The notes: generated by a model from the letters alone, not told the origin. Counted from the stretch's first letter, positions 9,203 through 18,060 are shown. The stretch is 64,000 nt of DNA from Clostridia bacterium (GCA_018648645.1 JABGQS010000003.1:107279-171278), one strand, 5' to 3'. Numbers and translations: made by a program.

Positions 9203-10585
9203 ATGATTAGCAAAGCATACGTTATGCCCCATCCGCCACTTATAGTGCCGCAAGTAGGCAGAGGGCAGGAGAAGAAAATACAGAAAACCATCGACGCGTT
9301 TGACGAAGCGGCTAAACGGATTGTGCGCGAGGCTCCGCAGACGGTGGTAATTATCACACCGCACAGCGTGATGTATGGCGACTATATCCACATCTCGCCC
9401 GGCATCGGTGCAAGCGGAAGCTTTGGCTGCTTTGGTGCAAAGGACGTCAGCATTTATAAAGACTACGACACCGACTTTTCGAGCGAGCTCGCCATATGTG
9501 CTGGCGAAGCAGACATTAATGCCGGCATGATGGGAGAGCGGGACGCGACGCTCGATCACGCAACGCTGGTACCGCTGTACTTCATAAATAAATACACGCA
9601 AGACTACCGCATCGTGCGCATCAGCGTCTCGGGGCTCAGCTACAGGGCGCACTACGAGCTCGGCAAATGCATCGCTCAATCCGCACAAAACCTTAACCGA
9701 AAAACGGTGGTAGTTGCAAGCGGCGACTTGTCGCACAAGCTGACCGAAGACGGTCCGTACGGTTACGCCGAGCAAGGCCCTGCTTTTGATGCGCAATTAA
9801 CCGACGCGCTGAAGCAAGCCGACTTTTTAAAGCTGATGAGCTTCGACGAGTCTTTCTGCGAAGCGGCAGCAGAATGCGGACTGCGCAGCTTTGTAATGAT
9901 GGCGGGCGCTCTCGACGGCAAATCGCTCGACACAGACTTCATGTCATACGAAGGACCGTTCGGCGTGGGTTACGCCGTTTGCGAATATTCGGTGTCGGGT
10001 GACGACGAGAACCGTCGCTTTGGCAAGCAATACGCAGCGCAGCAAACACAAAAAATTGCAAGTATTCAAGGCGACGAGGACGAGTTTGTGAAGCTCGCGC
10101 GCCTCTCGCTCGAAACATACGTAAAAACGCGCGAATATGTCGATGTACCGAAAGGACTCGCACCCGAATTGACACATCGCAAAGCAGGCGTGTTCGTGTC
10201 GCTTAAAATGCACGGGCGTCTGCGCGGTTGCATCGGCACGACATCTCCCGCTAAGGATTCCATTGCGCAGGAGATTATCGCCAACGCTGTCAGCTCGGGC
10301 ACGGGCGACCCGCGGTTCGACCCTGTCAGCGCGGACGAGCTTGCTGATTTAGTCTACAGCGTGGATGTTCTCGGCGAAGCTGAGCCAATCAGCTCGATGG
10401 ACGAGCTTGACGAAAAGCGCTACGGCGTTATCGTCAAAAAAGGTTTTCGCAGCGGTTTGTTGCTGCCAAACCTCGATGGTGTGGATACGCCGGACGAGCA
10501 GGTGAAAATCGCGCTGCAAAAAGCAGGCATCGACGCACGGTCAAAATACGAGATGCAGCGCTTCGAGGTGGTGCGTCACAAATGA
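9203..10585 (+). CDS. Memo-family / AMMECR1 fusion protein (AmmeMemoRadiSam system)
   Basis: A 460-aa fusion. Residues 1 to about 265 belong to the Memo family, related to class III extradiol dioxygenases (KAYVMPHPPL at the start, VVASGDLSH, YEGPFGVGYAV at the end). Residues about 285-460 form an AMMECR1 domain (GVFVSLKMHGRLRGCIG, IAQEIIANAVS, DPRF). In the conserved AmmeMemoRadiSam set these two parts often occur as separate proteins. The biochemical role of the set is not established. An in-frame GTG lies at 9194, but AAAGGAAG at 9187-9194 places the ATG at 9203 at the right distance. It overlaps the radical SAM gene by 4 bases. Confidence 0.9.
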   Translation: MISKAYVMPHPPLIVPQVGRGQEKKIQKTIDAFDEAAKRIVREAPQTVVIITPHSVMYGDYIHISPGIGASGSFGCFGAKDVSIYKDYDTDFSSELAICAGEADINAGMMGERDATLDHATLVPLYFINKYTQDYRIVRISVSGLSYRAHYELGKCIAQSAQNLNRKTVVVASGDLSHKLTEDGPYGYAEQGPAFDAQLTDALKQADFLKLMSFDESFCEAAAECGLRSFVMMAGALDGKSLDTDFMSYEGPFGVGYAVCEYSVSGDDENRRFGKQYAAQQTQKIASIQGDEDEFVKLARLSLETYVKTREYVDVPKGLAPELTHRKAGVFVSLKMHGRLRGCIGTTSPAKDSIAQEIIANAVSSGTGDPRFDPVSADELADLVYSVDVLGEAEPISSMDELDEKRYGVIVKKGFRSGLLLPNLDGVDTPDEQVKIALQKAGIDARSKYEMQRFEVVRHK

Positions 10586-11409
10586 GCACAGTAACCTGCG
10601 AAATATGCCCGCACAGCTGCAAGCTGAAAATCGGGCAGACGGGGCTGTGCCGTGCACGCAGCAACATTGACGGTAGCATAATTGCTGACAACTACGGGCG
10701 AATTACAGCAATGGCGCTTGACCCAATCGAGAAAAAGCCGCTTCGGCGCTTCCATCCCGGCAGCTATATCCTCTCGGTGGGCAGCTTTGGCTGCAACCTA
10801 ACGTGCAGCTTCTGCCAAAACCACCACATCTCAATGAGCGATTTCCACGCAAAGACGGTGTTAGTATCCCCCGAGGAGCTTGTCCGAAGGTCTGCGGCGG
10901 CGCAGAAGGACGGCAACATCGGCATCGCCTTTACGTACAACGAACCGCTGGTAGGCTACGAGTACGTGCGAGACTGCGCAATTGTCGCTAAGCAGTTCGG
11001 TCAGAAAATCGTGCTGGTCACCAATGGCTACATCAACGTAGCGCCGCTTTTGGCGCTGCTTCCATATGTGCACGCCATGAACATCGACCTAAAAGCGTTC
11101 AATGACGATTTCTATAAAACCATCGGCGGCGACCTGCAAACGGTCAAACGAACAATAGCGCTGTCCGCAGCCGCCTGTCACGTCGAGGTCACAACACTAA
11201 TTATCCCGGGCGAAAACGACAGCGAGCAGCAGATGCGCGATATGGCGGCTTGGCTTGCCGATATCGACCCGCAGATTCCGCTGCACGTTGCGCGCTTTTT
11301 CCCGCAGTACAACATGACCGACCGTCCGCCAACCAATTTGAAATCATTATTCAAACTGGCGGCTATCGCCCGAGAGCATTTGCAATACGTATATGAAGGC
11401 AATTGTTGA
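10582..11409 (+). CDS. Radical SAM enzyme of the AmmeMemoRadiSam system
   Basis: A 275-aa radical SAM protein. The cluster motif CNLTCSFC gives Cys 71, 75 and 78, preceded by GSFG. An N-terminal region with extra cysteines (CEICPHSCKL and GLCRAR) is typical of the family that includes pyruvate formate-lyase activases and this system's enzyme. AFTYNEPLVGYEYV and ALNIDLK-like segments (here MNIDLKAF) follow. It is coupled to the Memo/AMMECR1 gene by an ATGA overlap. It looks short for the family at the C-terminus, yet the reading frame is intact. The substrate is unknown. Confidence 0.88.
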   Translation: MSTVTCEICPHSCKLKIGQTGLCRARSNIDGSIIADNYGRITAMALDPIEKKPLRRFHPGSYILSVGSFGCNLTCSFCQNHHISMSDFHAKTVLVSPEELVRRSAAAQKDGNIGIAFTYNEPLVGYEYVRDCAIVAKQFGQKIVLVTNGYINVAPLLALLPYVHAMNIDLKAFNDDFYKTIGGDLQTVKRTIALSAAACHVEVTTLIIPGENDSEQQMRDMAAWLADIDPQIPLHVARFFPQYNMTDRPPTNLKSLFKLAAIAREHLQYVYEGNC

Positions 11410-11527
11410 GGGAATAATGTTCACCAAATTCTATTATTATGTGTAAGAATCCGATTATTCAGGATTAATTTGTATTGTTACAAAAAACCAATTCTCCCCG
11501 CTTATTTTATTAAATATGTATGACGGT

Positions 11528-11568
11528 TGCCAAAAAACCTTGTTTGGCACTCCCAAAATCGGTATACT
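11528..11568 (+). promoter_or_regulatory. Promoter with overlapping inverted repeat upstream of the alpha-oxoamine synthase
   Basis: TTGTTT (11540-11545) and TATACT (11563-11568) are 17 bases apart. An inverted repeat TGCCAA (11528-11533) / TTGGCA (11544-11549) covers the -35 box and could be a repressor site. The start codon is about 40 bases downstream. Confidence 0.5.
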
Positions 11569-11615
11569 AAGCTATGCAAAAGCGAAGACAATACTGAAGA
11601 CTTAGGAGATTTTTT

Positions 11616-12860
11616 GTGGATATACTAAAGAAGTGCTATGAATATACAGAGGTGGAAGAGTCAAAGAAAACAGGGCTATACCCTTATTTTCACGCGTTAC
11701 AAACCGCGCAGGACACAGAAGTAATGATGGACGGAAAACGCATCATAATGATAGGTTCAAACAACTATATGGGACTGACCAACGACCCGCGCACCGCGCA
11801 AGCCGCTAAAGACGCAATCGACAAATACGGCACAGGCTGCAGCGGATCGCGTTTCCTCAACGGCACGCTCGAGCTTCACGAGCAGCTTGAAGCCGCGCTT
11901 GCAGACTTCTTTCATAAAGAGAATGCACTGACTTTCAGCACAGGGTTCCAAAGCAACCTAGGCATAATCAGCTCGCTTGTAGGGCGGCGCGACTATATAT
12001 TTAACGACGGAGAAAACCACGCAAGCATCGTGGACGCATGCAGACTCAGCTTCGCAAAAAAAATGCTTCGGTTCGAGCACAACGACATGGACGCGCTTGA
12101 AGCCAAGTTAGCTAGAATTCCCGAAGACGCGGGCAAACTGATTATCACGGACGGCGTGTTCAGCATGAGCGGCGACATCGCAAAGCTGCCCGAGCTCGTG
12201 GAACTTGCGAAGAAGTATGATGCTACTCTCATGGTAGACGACGCGCACGGCGTTGGTATGATTGGCAAGAACGGCAGAGGCACGGCATCGCACTTTGGTC
12301 TCGAGGACGAAGTTGACATCATAATGACCACGTTCAGCAAATCGCTTGCGTCGCTGGGCGGCTGCATGGCAGCAGACGAAGCGGTCATCAACTACGTCAA
12401 GCACAAATCGCGCCCGTTCATATTCAGCGCGTCAATACCGCCGGGCAACGCGGCCGCGGCAATGGAAGCGCTAAAGATCATGCTGGCAGAGCCGCAGCGC
12501 CAAGAGGACTTAATCGAAATCAGCAACTACATGCGCGCAAAGCTTAAAGAAGCGGGCATCCCGATTATTGAGGGGACCACAGCGATAATTCCTGTGTTCA
12601 CATACGACATGACCCGCACCTTCCTCATCACAAAGATGCTGTTCGACGCGGGCGTATACGTCAACCCGGTCATTCCGCCGGCTGTCAAAAACGGCGAGTG
12701 TATGCTGCGGACAAGCTATACCGCGACGCACACACAAGAGCAGATGGACACGGCTGTAGAAGCTTTCAAATACGTGTTTGGCAATGTCGATGATGTGATG
12801 GCGCAAATGGCAGCGCAGGTGGAAGAGCTAAACAGGCTTCAAACACAAAGGAATGGCTGA
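11616..12860 (+). CDS. PLP-dependent alpha-oxoamine synthase, serine palmitoyltransferase-like
   Basis: A 414-aa fold-type I PLP enzyme that joins an amino acid to an acyl-thioester with loss of CO2. Motifs are GTGCSGSRFLNGTLELH, HNDMDALE, VDDAHGVGMIG (Asp/His contacting PLP) and TFSKSLASLGG, with the PLP Lys near residue 242. The set SGSRFLNGTLELH plus FSKSLASLGG looks more like bacterial serine palmitoyltransferases than BioF or Kbl, but glycine C-acetyltransferase or 8-amino-7-oxononanoate synthase activity cannot be excluded. The start is GTG with TAGGAG upstream. It is monocistronic, between its own promoter and a terminator. No other sphingolipid or biotin gene is adjacent. Confidence 0.85.
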   Translation: MDILKKCYEYTEVEESKKTGLYPYFHALQTAQDTEVMMDGKRIIMIGSNNYMGLTNDPRTAQAAKDAIDKYGTGCSGSRFLNGTLELHEQLEAALADFFHKENALTFSTGFQSNLGIISSLVGRRDYIFNDGENHASIVDACRLSFAKKMLRFEHNDMDALEAKLARIPEDAGKLIITDGVFSMSGDIAKLPELVELAKKYDATLMVDDAHGVGMIGKNGRGTASHFGLEDEVDIIMTTFSKSLASLGGCMAADEAVINYVKHKSRPFIFSASIPPGNAAAAMEALKIMLAEPQRQEDLIEISNYMRAKLKEAGIPIIEGTTAIIPVFTYDMTRTFLITKMLFDAGVYVNPVIPPAVKNGECMLRTSYTATHTQEQMDTAVEAFKYVFGNVDDVMAQMAAQVEELNRLQTQRNG

Positions 12861-12910
12861 CGTTGAAGGCTTTCCATCTTATCAGATTATAAAATATCAG
12901 ATTATCAATA

Positions 12911-12934
12911 AAGTCCGCATCTTTGCGGGCTTTT
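12911..12934 (+). terminator. Rho-independent terminator
   Basis: GTCCGCA pairs with TGCGGGC around a TCTT loop and is followed by TTTT. It lies 50 bases after the alpha-oxoamine synthase. Confidence 0.75.
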
Positions 12935-13113
12935 AACAATTATAAGATATACTTGCGAAATGGCAGCGCTGTGCACTCTATAAGCGCGATTCCGGCTAAA
13001 TAAAAGCGCTTCATTTTTATCTGCGTTACTGTAACAGCATTCACTCATTAATCGAAAACCCGGCTGCAAAGCACACGACAAACGAGTTTCTTATCTAAAT
13101 AAAAAGATTTTCA

Positions 13114-13143
13114 TTGTCTTGCAGCGTATAAATGTTATATAAT
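13114..13143 (+). promoter_or_regulatory. Promoter very close to the first start codon of the activase-like operon
   Basis: TTGTCT (13114-13119) and TATAAT (13138-13143) are 18 bases apart. The -10 box overlaps the ATG at 13142, so transcription would begin near 13150. That leaves the ATG at 13151 nearly leaderless, or favours the GTG at 13181. Confidence 0.5.
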
Positions 13144-13150
13144 GTTTATT

Positions 13151-14101
13151 ATGAAAGCGGACAGGGAAAAGCCCGCAAAGGTGACGGTAGGAATACCAAA
13201 AGCGCTATTATACTTTAAATATTTTCATCTTTGGGAAAGCTTTTTTCAAACATTGGGCATAAACTATATCGTAAGTCCGGATACGAACAAGGATATTTTG
13301 AACAAAGGTATCAACTATGCAGTAGACGAAGCGTGCCTTTCCTCAAAAATCTATCTCGGGCATGTCGCATGGCTCATGGGCAAATGCGACTATATTTTGG
13401 TGCCAAGAATTTCTAGCTTCGGTAAAGCCGGAAAGGTTTGCACCAAGTTCTACGCAATTTATGATTTGGTTATGAGCACATTTACCGATTCGGACTTCAA
13501 ACTGATTAACTACAACATAGATTCCACCAACTCAGAAAACGAGCGCAAAGCTTTCGTAAAAATGGGAGTAGCCCTTGGGAAAAGCAAATCGCAAAGTCTA
13601 TACGCATACATTATTGCCAAGCAAACGCAAAAAACGCAATTGAATATAATCAAGAACGAGCAGCTAAAACTTCTTAACAAGGACGGCATCAAGATTTTGA
13701 TCATTGCGCACAGATACACGGTTCTCGACAAATACATCGGAGAGCCAATCGTAAGGCTGCTCAAGCAAATGGGCACAACGCCTATCTTTGGGCACGTTGT
13801 CGATACTAAAGAAGCGCTCGTCAGGTCAGAGGAAATTAGCAAAACGCTTCCGTGGCTTTTCAACAAAGAGCTAATCGGCGCACTCGCGCTCTACAAAGAC
13901 AAGGTGGACGGCATCATATTGATGACCACTTTCCCGTGCGGTCCCGATTCATTGGTAAACGAGGTCGTAATCCGCAAAATAAAGGACAAACCCATACTCA
14001 ACCTGATCCTCGACGGGCAGGAAGGCACCGCTGGGCTCGAGACCAGGCTTGAGAGCTTTATAGACATTATCAAGTTTAAAAGGAGCGATGAAATTGACTG
14101 A
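13151..14101 (+). CDS. 2-hydroxyacyl-CoA dehydratase activase-related protein (DUF2229-like), first half
   Basis: About 316 aa. KVTVGIPKALLYFKYFHLW, DEACLSSKIYLGHVAWL and CDYILVPRISSF match the DUF2229-type region found in large activase-related proteins of Clostridia. The C-terminus resembles the 2-hydroxyglutaryl-CoA dehydratase D-subunit fold (DGIILMTTFPCGPDSL, PILNLILDGQEGTAGLETRLE). The start is uncertain: ATGs lie at 13142 and 13151 and an in-frame GTG at 13181, none with a strong ribosome site, and homology begins near KVTVG. It overlaps the next gene by 14 bases. In many Clostridia this region is part of one very long polypeptide; here it is separate. Confidence 0.75.
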   Translation: MKADREKPAKVTVGIPKALLYFKYFHLWESFFQTLGINYIVSPDTNKDILNKGINYAVDEACLSSKIYLGHVAWLMGKCDYILVPRISSFGKAGKVCTKFYAIYDLVMSTFTDSDFKLINYNIDSTNSENERKAFVKMGVALGKSKSQSLYAYIIAKQTQKTQLNIIKNEQLKLLNKDGIKILIIAHRYTVLDKYIGEPIVRLLKQMGTTPIFGHVVDTKEALVRSEEISKTLPWLFNKELIGALALYKDKVDGIILMTTFPCGPDSLVNEVVIRKIKDKPILNLILDGQEGTAGLETRLESFIDIIKFKRSDEID

Positions 14102-15158
14102 CGTAAAAGCGACATTTCCGCATCTTGGAAACTATTTTGTACCGCTTGAAGTTCTGTTTACCGCAGGTATTGAGGTAGACTATATCGTGCCGCCGCCAAT
14201 TACAAACAGAACGCTGGAGCTGGGGACAAGGCACAGTCCCGATTTTGTGTGCACACCTTTCAAATATAACCTAGGCAACTACATCGAATCACTCGAAGCG
14301 GGTGCAAACACGCTGGTTCAGGTGGGCGGTGCTTGCCGTCTCGATTACTACGGCGAGCTGCATGAGCAAATACTGCGTGACCTCGGTTACGATTTTAGGT
14401 TTGTGAATATTGGAAGCACAAAGCTCACAAAGCCGCTTACGTTCTATAATATACTAAAAGAAATAAACCCCGATATGACGCTTAAAAACATCGCACGGGT
14501 GCTTCCTGTAGTTCTCAAGATGATTCAGTATATTGACGAGGCGGAAGACTTCATCAGAAAAAATATCGGTTTCGAGAGAAACCCCGGTGAGTTTGACCAC
14601 ACGCACCAGCGTTTTTTGCTGGAGATGAGAAGCATACGCTCCAAGAAGGAGCTTTATAACTACTACATCAAATACATGAACATATTCAAATCTATCGAAG
14701 TGGACAAACCCAAAAAACCGCTGCGGGTGGGGGTCATCGGCGAGTATTACACAATCATGGTGCCGTTCAGCAACCACTTTATTGAGAAGGAACTCGCAAC
14801 GATGGGCATCGTAATCGATAGATGGATGAATCTCACGAACTCGGTCATTCACGACTTTCGCCCCGAAGCCAAGGAACACATCAAGAACTATGTGACGTTC
14901 GACATGGGCGCCACGGCGATGTACACGATAGACAAAGCGCTGCAGTTCGCCAAAAAAGGCTATGACGGAATCATCCACGTAAAATCGTTCGGATGCACAC
15001 CCGAGACCGACGCTATACCTGTGCTGCAAAACATAAGCTCAGACTACAAAATACCGATACTATACTTCAGCTTCGATTCACAAACGAGCGAAATCGGCAT
15101 AAAAACGAGGCTCGAAGCGTTCTACGACATGATTATAATGAGGAAGGAAGCAGTATGA
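14088..15158 (+). CDS. 2-hydroxyacyl-CoA dehydratase-related protein (D-subunit-like)
   Basis: A 356-aa protein with HSPDFVCTPFKYNLGNYIESLEAGANTL and GGACRLDYYGELHEQIL near the N-terminus and GVIGEYYTIMVPFSNHFIEKEL and SFGCTPETDAIPVL towards the C-terminus. This is the cysteine-containing fold of 2-hydroxyglutaryl-CoA dehydratase subunits, as found in activase-associated proteins. The conserved Cys in CTPF, GGACR and GCTPE are candidate iron-sulfur ligands. It overlaps the upstream gene by 14 bases and the downstream ATPase by 4 (ATGA), so the three are made together. No substrate is indicated. Confidence 0.78.
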   Translation: MKLTDVKATFPHLGNYFVPLEVLFTAGIEVDYIVPPPITNRTLELGTRHSPDFVCTPFKYNLGNYIESLEAGANTLVQVGGACRLDYYGELHEQILRDLGYDFRFVNIGSTKLTKPLTFYNILKEINPDMTLKNIARVLPVVLKMIQYIDEAEDFIRKNIGFERNPGEFDHTHQRFLLEMRSIRSKKELYNYYIKYMNIFKSIEVDKPKKPLRVGVIGEYYTIMVPFSNHFIEKELATMGIVIDRWMNLTNSVIHDFRPEAKEHIKNYVTFDMGATAMYTIDKALQFAKKGYDGIIHVKSFGCTPETDAIPVLQNISSDYKIPILYFSFDSQTSEIGIKTRLEAFYDMIIMRKEAV

Positions 15159-16108
15159 GCACAAAACTATACCTCGGGCTCGACATCGGCTCCATATCAA
15201 CAAAGGGCGTTGTAATAGACGCGCAAAATAACATCGTCGCCAGCGAATACATCTGGACAGAAGGTGACCCTATCGGCGCCGTAAAAAAACTGCTTCCGAT
15301 ATTCAAAGAGCAGCTTGGTGGCAAAGACTACAGCATCGCTGCGGTCGGTGTCACGGGAAGCGCGCGCAAACTAATCGGCGTTATTACCGGTGCGGCGATT
15401 GTCAAGAACGAGATTACCGCACACGCAATCGGCACAATATCGCTTTACCCAAATGTCCGAACGATATTCGAAATTGGTGGACAGGACTCAAAAATTATAC
15501 TCATTGATAATGGGTTTGTCACCGACTACGCAATGAACACGCTATGCGCAGCGGGCACGGGCGCTTTTCTTTCCAGCCAAGCCCAGCGGCTCGGTGTAAA
15601 GGTAGAGCAATTCGGCGAGATTGCGCTCACGTCCAAAAGACCAACCCCGATAGCAGCGCGCTGCACAGTGTTTGCCGAATCCGACCTCGTGCATAAAGCT
15701 CAGATGGGACACACGAAGCAAGACATCATCGCCGGGCTTTGCAAAGCCGTGGTCGCGAACTATTTGAACAACGTCGGCAAAGGCAAAAAAATAACGCCGC
15801 CCATCGTTTTTCAAGGCGGTGTCAGCAAAAACTCCGGTGTAATCAAAGCGTTCGAAGAAGCTGTAGAAAACGAGATCACCGTGGATGAAAACTCCCATCT
15901 TATCGGCGCGCTCGGCGTTGCGATACTTGCCCGAAAAACGAGGGCAGAAGATGACTTCAAGTTTGAAATCGCAGATATAGATTTTGTTACGCGCGGGGCA
16001 GAGTGCGGCAAATGCTCTAACAACTGCGAAATCATATGTATCTATCAAGATGATAAACTTATCGATGCATGGGGAAACAAGTGCGAAAAAGGCACAATCC
16101 AAAAATAG
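15155..16108 (+). CDS. BadF/BadG/HgdC-type activase (ASKHA ATPase)
   Basis: A 317-aa activase of the ATP-dependent electron-injection family for 2-hydroxyacyl-CoA dehydratases and benzoyl-CoA reductase. Motifs are LGLDIGSISTKGVV (phosphate 1), FEIGGQDSKII, NTLCAAGTGAFL (Cys near 131, ligand of the bridging 4Fe-4S cluster) and FQGGVSKNSGV. A C-terminal Cys tail (CGKCSNNCEI) may bind a further cluster. The frame is open upstream, but AGGAAGG before the ATG at 15155 and homology fix this start. It is the last gene of a three-gene operon and is followed by a terminator. No dedicated dehydratase alpha/beta pair is visible. Confidence 0.88.
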   Translation: MSTKLYLGLDIGSISTKGVVIDAQNNIVASEYIWTEGDPIGAVKKLLPIFKEQLGGKDYSIAAVGVTGSARKLIGVITGAAIVKNEITAHAIGTISLYPNVRTIFEIGGQDSKIILIDNGFVTDYAMNTLCAAGTGAFLSSQAQRLGVKVEQFGEIALTSKRPTPIAARCTVFAESDLVHKAQMGHTKQDIIAGLCKAVVANYLNNVGKGKKITPPIVFQGGVSKNSGVIKAFEEAVENEITVDENSHLIGALGVAILARKTRAEDDFKFEIADIDFVTRGAECGKCSNNCEIICIYQDDKLIDAWGNKCEKGTIQK

Positions 16109-16131
16109 CATAAAGAAAACTATTAGTACCG

Positions 16132-16168
16132 ATAATTACTGTTGCATAACGCAGCGGTAATTATTTTT
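16132..16168 (+). terminator. Terminator after the activase operon
   Basis: An extended hairpin (ATAATTAC plus TGTTGC pairing with GCAGCG plus GTAATTAT, loop ATAAC) is followed by TTTT. Its right arm overlaps the stop codon of the convergent cupin gene. Confidence 0.75.
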
Positions 16169-16688
16169 GGTCCTCATGACCAAATCGATGCACAGAAAAC
16201 TCTCCGGTCTTCGTATCAAGATTATAAATATTAAAGTTGGTTCGTATGTCAAAACCGTCATAACGAGTAGCAAGGTTGACCGTAATCGAACCTTCCCCTC
16301 CGCTGGTGATTCTGTGGAAAACGCCGCGTGGCCAAACAAGCATCGAGCTCCCCTGGCACACCAGCTCGCCGTTTTTGTAGACACAATCAGAAGCGATTTT
16401 GAACGACTCAATTCTGCCGTGTTCCTTGGTATATATCTGCACGTTTCGCTCGCCTTGCATTACCAGCAGATTGTCATCTTGAGCTGGGTGCATATACCAC
16501 GTTCTCTCACCGCTCCCGTCGATACCCGGAGAAACCGCATTTGGTTGGTGCAGCACTTTATCAACGCCATCAACCCTTGGGAGAAACGGCTCGCCAATCA
16601 CCATAAACTCAACTTCGGGCGTCTTCCTAAACTCATCAATCGTAATGATCGTGTACAGTCCCTTAACTTCATCAACAACTCTTCCCAC
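16161..16688 (-). CDS. Cupin-like protein of unknown function
   Basis: A 175-aa protein read from GTG at 16688, with AAGGGGGC just upstream. WYMHPAQDDNLLVMQGER and SMLVWPRGVFHRITSG look like the two strand-pairs of a single cupin barrel with His ligands (YMHPA, FHRI). The N-terminus carries a short strand region (YTIITIDEF). It may bind a metal and a sugar or small acid. It has its own promoter at 16719-16747 and is convergent with the activase operon. The function is not recognised. Confidence 0.65.
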   Translation of the reverse strand: MGRVVDEVKGLYTIITIDEFRKTPEVEFMVIGEPFLPRVDGVDKVLHQPNAVSPGIDGSGERTWYMHPAQDDNLLVMQGERNVQIYTKEHGRIESFKIASDCVYKNGELVCQGSSMLVWPRGVFHRITSGGEGSITVNLATRYDGFDIRTNFNIYNLDTKTGEFSVHRFGHEDQK

Positions 16689-16718
16689 TTAAGCCCCCTT
16701 CGGTTCAATTATGCGCTC

Positions 16719-16747
16719 ATTATATCATTCGCATATCCTTAATACAA
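16719..16747 (-). promoter_or_regulatory. Minus-strand promoter for the cupin gene
   Basis: Read on the minus strand, TTGTAT (16747-16742) and TATAAT (16724-16719) are exactly 17 bases apart. The GTG start is about 30 bases downstream. Confidence 0.7.
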
Positions 16748-16903
16748 ACGAGCGTACAAGTATATGGAAATTCTCACTTATATTGAAAGCTAGAACCATA
16801 ACATACGAATATTTTAAGTTTTTCTCATAAATTATCGCTATTTACACTTTTATTTGCAGGAGGTTCATGATATGATGTCGAAGTAGCGTGTATCGAATGA
16901 ATA

Positions 16904-16951
16904 TATAAACGATTATAAATAATACGTATTACCAAATACGTGTTATATAAT
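16904..16951 (+). promoter_or_regulatory. Operator-like palindromes and -10 box before the TIM-barrel isomerase
   Basis: The 308-base gap 16689-16996 has no gene apart from control sites. TATAAACGATTATA (16904-16917) has perfect 5-bp arms around ACGA. It shares its core TAAACGATTA with the site at 26562-26577 and fits a LacI-type operator. AATACGTATT (16921-16930) is a second perfect palindrome, repeated imperfectly at 16935-16944. TATAAT (16946-16951) is the likely -10 box. Confidence 0.5.
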
Positions 16952-16996
16952 TTTGCTCGTTTCATAAAATTTCTATTAAATGAAGGGAGAGAAACA

Positions 16997-17842
16997 ATGA
17001 TTAGATTAGGTATGCACACAGACAACTGGAGAACGCTCTCGGGCAGCTTTGAAGCTGGCTGCGAGTCTGCCAAAAAGTATGAACTCGATTTTGTCGAAGC
17101 CGGAATTATTCACGGTCAATATTTTATTCAAGCCATGGGGTATGAGCCAAGCCTCAACCTCGGACAGAACCCGATTGCCATCCGCCGCTATTGCGACTCT
17201 ATGGGTCTAGAGATTTCGCAGATTGACGGCAGCTACCCGATGATGGGTGTTGACGGCAGCACATATGGCGTACAATACGTACAGCAGAGCATCCGCTTTG
17301 CTAAAGACCTCGGTTGCCCTAAGGTTGACACCACCGACAGCGGAAACATCGCGCAGGATCTCACCAAAGACGAAGTCCTAAAGATTACCATACGCAACTA
17401 TGCGGAATGTCTCAAGTGGGCTGAGGACTACGATATTATTATCAATATCGAACCTCACGGACCGTACACCGGTGACGAAGAGTTTATGACCAAGCTATTC
17501 GAGCACTTCGATTCGGAATATCTGCGCTTTAACATGGACACCGGCAACGCGTTCATCATGGGCAAAGATCCTCTCGAGTACATGAAGAAGTTCTACAAAT
17601 ACATGACACATGCGCACGTCAAAGACGTGGATGCTGGTCTGGCGGCGTTGGTACGCGGCGAAGACACTGGTATACCATGCAGCGAAGTAGCAATTGGCGA
17701 AGGCGTGAACGCGGACAATATCAAAGCCTGCGTTGAATATCTCATCGAGAACAACTGGAGCGGCGACCTGTCGATCGAGTGCAGCGGCACTGACGATAAA
17801 ATCGGCGCAAGCGTTGAGTATCTTGGAGGGTTAATCAAATAA
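16997..17842 (+). CDS. Sugar phosphate isomerase/epimerase family TIM-barrel protein
   Basis: A 281-aa protein of the xylose-isomerase-like TIM-barrel family. Metal-site motifs are NIEPHGPYTG (Glu), NMDTGNAFI (Asp), THAHVKDV (His/Asp) and a final acidic strand SIECSG. This family interconverts keto and aldo sugars or epimerises them at C3. The frame is open to 16940, but GAAGGGAG before the ATG at 16997 and the family start (IRLGMHTDNW) place the start here. It sits upstream of a sugar ABC transporter, with a sister gene downstream at 22760, so a role on the imported sugar is likely. Confidence 0.85.
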   Translation: MIRLGMHTDNWRTLSGSFEAGCESAKKYELDFVEAGIIHGQYFIQAMGYEPSLNLGQNPIAIRRYCDSMGLEISQIDGSYPMMGVDGSTYGVQYVQQSIRFAKDLGCPKVDTTDSGNIAQDLTKDEVLKITIRNYAECLKWAEDYDIIINIEPHGPYTGDEEFMTKLFEHFDSEYLRFNMDTGNAFIMGKDPLEYMKKFYKYMTHAHVKDVDAGLAALVRGEDTGIPCSEVAIGEGVNADNIKACVEYLIENNWSGDLSIECSGTDDKIGASVEYLGGLIK

Positions 17843-17856
17843 CGGAGAGCGAAACG

Positions 17857-17890
17857 GAGCCACTACACGTTTTGCAGTGGCTCTTTTTTT
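17857..17890 (+). terminator. Strong Rho-independent terminator
   Basis: GAGCCACT pairs perfectly with AGTGGCTC across an 11-base loop, followed by seven T. Confidence 0.88.
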
Positions 17891-18060
17891 ACAAACAACC
17901 ACAGCCGGTTTGTGAACGGTTTTAGAGTGCTCGGCGAGGTGATTGTAAAAAAATGGAATATAATGGTGAAAAAAAAGGGGATATAGCACTTTAGACTACT
18001 AATTAACGAATAAAAGCAGTATGCAAAACCATTATTAGCATCTGAATCCTTGTTTAAGTG

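Noticed and set aside
9185..9796. 203-codon minus-strand frame opposite the Memo/AMMECR1 gene
   Set aside because: It is a shadow of a well-supported gene; its translation shows no family motifs.
14993..15154. Upstream extension of the activase frame
   Set aside because: It overlaps the preceding gene in another frame, and homology begins exactly at the ATG at 15155.
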